DNA of 46,441 nucleotides, from positions 1 through 46,441 of the forward strand of contig NZ_JAHRGL010000022.1 of the NCBI RefSeq assembly GCF_019097855.1. The letters run 5' to 3'. The position numbers and the translations under genes are program-made. This document shows positions 45,054-46,441 of this stretch, piece by piece. Origin of the DNA: Geopseudomonas aromaticivorans (GTDB lineage: Bacteria > Pseudomonadota > Gammaproteobacteria > Pseudomonadales > Pseudomonadaceae). Every line of letters starts with the position of its first letter. The first letter of the stretch is position 1. The notes under the pieces were generated by a model that saw only the letters and a list, made by a program, of their open reading frames with translations, searched no databases and was not told the DNA's origin.

Positions 45054-45473
45054 TCATTCCCCGTGCAAGGTCACCACCAGCGTCCGCGCCCCGCCGTGCT
45101 CGCGATGCTCGCCCAGGTAGATGCCCTGCCAGGTGCCGATGTTCGGCCGGCCGTCAGTGACCGGCAGGCTCAGGCTGTTGCCCAGCAGGCTGCTCTTGAT
45201 GTGCGCCGGCAAGTCGTCGCTGCCTTCCAGGGTGTGCTGGTAGTACGGCTCGTCCTCGCGTACGGCGCGGTCGAACCAGGCCGCGAAGTCGCTGCGCACC
45301 GTGGGGTCGGCGTTCTCGTTGAGGGTCAGCGAGGCCGAGGTGTGCTGGATGAACACATGCATCAGCCCGACGCGCATCTCGCGGATCGCCGGGCAGTGGG
45401 AGAGGATCTCGTCCGTCACCAGATGAAAGCCGCGACGGCGGGGTTTGAGCTGGAAGCGGTATTGGTGCCACAT
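45054..45473 (-). CDS. yjbQ: YjbQ-family protein (UPF0047)
   Basis: The 139-residue protein has the YjbQ family core, including GLMHVFIQHTSASLTLNENADPTVRSD and the C-terminal GTWQGIYLGEHREHGG. Family members have weak thiamin phosphate synthase activity, but the natural role is unsettled. The start MWHQYRFQL at 45473 is the family N-terminus. It lies 22 bases downstream of the MNT-type nucleotidyltransferase gene, on the same strand, and may be co-transcribed. The 193 bases between it and the RTX gene contain no clear gene; a short Leu/Gln/Glu-rich frame there may be a remnant. Confidence 0.9.
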   Translation of the reverse strand: MWHQYRFQLKPRRRGFHLVTDEILSHCPAIREMRVGLMHVFIQHTSASLTLNENADPTVRSDFAAWFDRAVREDEPYYQHTLEGSDDLPAHIKSSLLGNSLSLPVTDGRPNIGTWQGIYLGEHREHGGARTLVVTLHGE

Positions 45474-45495
45474 GGGGCGGTGTTCCCTTTCGGAT

Positions 45496-45819
45496 TCACG
45501 GGGTCGGCGCTTCGCGCTCGTAGAGCTTCTGCCCCACGCGCCGGATGTGCTCCAGCAGCGCCGGGTTGTCGATATGCGCCAGCAGCGACAGGTCGATCTT
45601 CCACGGCAGCAGCAGGTCGTCCAGCGCCAGCTCGATATCCAGCAGGTCGCGGTGCTGCAGACCGTCGCCCTGCAGGGTGAGGTCGATGTCCGAACCGGGG
45701 CGTTCGCGACCGAGGGCGCGGGAGCCGTAGAGGATGGCCGCGTAGACGCCGGGGTGGGCGGCCAGCACCCGACGGATCGCCTGCAGGGCCTCTGCCGGCA
45801 GGCCGTAGTCCGGGGTCAT
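45496..45819 (-). CDS. MNT-type nucleotidyltransferase (antitoxin-like, MntA/HI0073)
   Basis: The 107-residue protein is a minimal nucleotidyltransferase with the active-site pattern G32-S33-x10-D44-x-D46 and a third acidic residue, probably Asp76 in KIDLSLL. All catalytic residues seem intact. In HepT/MntA pairs such a protein adds AMP to the HEPN partner and neutralises it. Its ATG overlaps the stop of the HEPN-like gene by four bases, the typical toxin-antitoxin order with the toxin first. It may instead be the HI0073 type of protein, for which the role is less clear. Confidence 0.87.
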   Translation of the reverse strand: MTPDYGLPAEALQAIRRVLAAHPGVYAAILYGSRALGRERPGSDIDLTLQGDGLQHRDLLDIELALDDLLLPWKIDLSLLAHIDNPALLEHIRRVGQKLYEREAPTP

Positions 45820-46238
45820 GCCTGCGGCTCCTCGCGGACGCCCAGCACCTGCTCCAGCGCGCGCAGCAGCGGGTGATGCTGCTGCTGGATGTTGCTCAGG
45901 ATCGCTTCGGCGGTTTCCTCGTTGTAGGTGTGCGAGGTGCGGTTGCGGTCGGTGAGCATCTGCATCCAGCCGGTGCCGTCGGCGATCAGGCCACGACTGA
46001 AGCCTTCACGGATGGTATCGCGCGAGCCGACCAGCCCCTCGATACCCTGCCAGACCAGAAAGTCCTTCAGCGTGTTCCAGCCCAGCTCGTAGCAGTACTC
46101 GAAGCCTTGGATTACTCCCTGCTTTTCCAGCTTCGACAGTGGACGCTCGGCCATCAGCGCCATGGCGTCGTCTAGCTGGGCCAGTGCCCGGCGAAAGTTG
46201 TACAGGCGCTGCTGCCAGCGAATGTCCGGTGCGCTCAT
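45816..46238 (-). CDS. HEPN-like HI0074-family protein (candidate HepT-type toxin)
   Basis: The 140-residue, mostly helical protein matches the HI0074 family of nucleotidyltransferase-associated proteins. It contains R98-x4-H103-x-Y105 in RNRTSHTY, the RX4HXY motif found in HepT toxins, where Arg and His cleave RNA and Tyr is AMPylated by MntA. The ATG at 46238 is preferred over upstream in-frame positions because the family sequence begins there (MSAPDIRWQQRL) and GGAGAG lies just upstream on the minus strand. It overlaps the MNT gene by four bases. It lies close to the IS110 element at the window edge, consistent with an accessory region. Toxin activity is an inference. Confidence 0.85.
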   Translation of the reverse strand: MSAPDIRWQQRLYNFRRALAQLDDAMALMAERPLSKLEKQGVIQGFEYCYELGWNTLKDFLVWQGIEGLVGSRDTIREGFSRGLIADGTGWMQMLTDRNRTSHTYNEETAEAILSNIQQQHHPLLRALEQVLGVREEPQA

Positions 46239-46320
46239 GGTGCTCTCCGCAAGGTCTGCTCTGAGGCGGGAGTGTAGCAAGGGGGTGGGCGGGCCTGCGC
46301 GCACGGGTAGTACCGTAGGG

Positions 46321-46441
46321 CAATGAAATGGACTCCCCCCTCCTAACGGCGTCAATGCGCCAGACTGAAGTTGCTGAAAACAGCAGTCACCGGAGGAGGG
46401 AGTCACCATGAAACTTAAGCGAATCGGCATCGATTTGGCAA
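46321..46441 (+). mobile_element. Left end of an IS110-family insertion sequence (cut by window edge)
   Basis: The stretch before the transposase start holds ATGGACTCCCCCC at 46328-46340 and a near-complementary GGAGGAGGGAGTC at 46392-46404. Between them are two small hairpins: GGCG/CGCC at 46348-46361 and TGCTG-AAAA-CAGCA at 46372-46385. IS110 elements lack classic terminal repeats and encode a guide (bridge) RNA in a noncoding end. The exact left boundary is not certain; the host junction may be near GTAGGG at 46315-46320. The short 5' leader fits the IS1111 subgroup better than IS110 proper. Confidence 0.7.
46408..46441 (+). CDS. IS110-family transposase, N-terminal codons only (partial)
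   Basis: Only 11 full codons are in the window: MKLKRIGIDLA. This is the characteristic start of IS110-family transposases; the Asp of GIDLA is the first acidic residue of their RuvC-like DEDD catalytic domain. The ATG at 46408 has a strong purine-rich GGAGGAGGGAG site upstream. The remainder lies beyond the window, so intactness is unknown. Confidence 0.82.
   Translation, partial: MKLKRIGIDLA

Overview
The window is a GC-rich (mostly about two-thirds GC by eye) chromosomal segment from the Pseudomonadaceae. The evidence is the gene content and order: pntB next to an acetyl-CoA hydrolase/CoA-transferase, a split pyruvate carboxylase (pycA-pycB) divergent from its LysR regulator, an RpiR/HexR-type regulator divergent from zwf, uvrD, trhP, and prlC with yheV and a gamma-carbonic anhydrase gene. 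It resembles rearranged pieces of the Pseudomonas aeruginosa PA5435-PA5445 and PA0066-PA0068 regions, but the order and several insertions indicate a different species. This placement is from memory of those loci, not from a search. All gene functions below come from recognisable motifs and family resemblance.

Layout. 1-1880: end of pntB, then a CoA-transferase, each followed by a strong intrinsic terminator. 2033-4771: a tight group of two exported DUF2388 paralogues and a large DUF4105 protein. 4865-8864: an AEC transporter, prlC-yheV on the minus strand, and a yrdA-type gene. 9045-10715: a TetR repressor and an AcuI/YhdH oxidoreductase with matching operator palindromes. 10804-15128: pycB, pycA and divergent pycR. 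15205-17748: a small protein and two tandem di-heme cytochrome c peroxidases. 17773-21774: hexR/zwf around a perfect HexR-type palindrome, then an ectoine-type aspartate kinase with no ect genes nearby. 21887-26831: a tandem universal stress protein, then a three-gene phospholipid cassette (YnbA-like CDP-alcohol transferase, PlsC-like acyltransferase, CdsA-like cytidylyltransferase) ending in an unusually AT-rich membrane protein gene, then two small genes. 26983-41194: endonuclease I, trhP, a GGDEF/EAL protein, uvrD, an orphan TRAP-type lipoprotein, a Tim44-domain protein, a SMI1/KNR4 protein, a YbaL-type antiporter, a DMT transporter, a small membrane protein and a FUSC-type protein. 41287-46441: the most accessory-looking end, with an FRG-domain protein, a CAP-domain lipoprotein, an RTX protein, YjbQ, a HEPN/MNT toxin-antitoxin-like pair, and the first codons of an IS110-family transposase cut by the window edge.

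Metabolically, the pyc genes (anaplerosis), zwf with HexR (Entner-Doudoroff/pentose phosphate entry), pntB (NADPH balance) and the CoA-transferase (acetate/succinate-CoA balance) form a central-carbon neighbourhood. Dispersed palindromic elements beginning GTAGGGT occur between genes at four places, which is typical of REP-like sequences in pseudomonads. I see no tRNA, rRNA, CRISPR array, prophage or complete mobile element. No single locus is convincingly a new system. The best candidates for follow-up are the lipid cassette with conserved Asp-to-Asn changes, the DUF2388/DUF4105 operon, and the IS110 edge.
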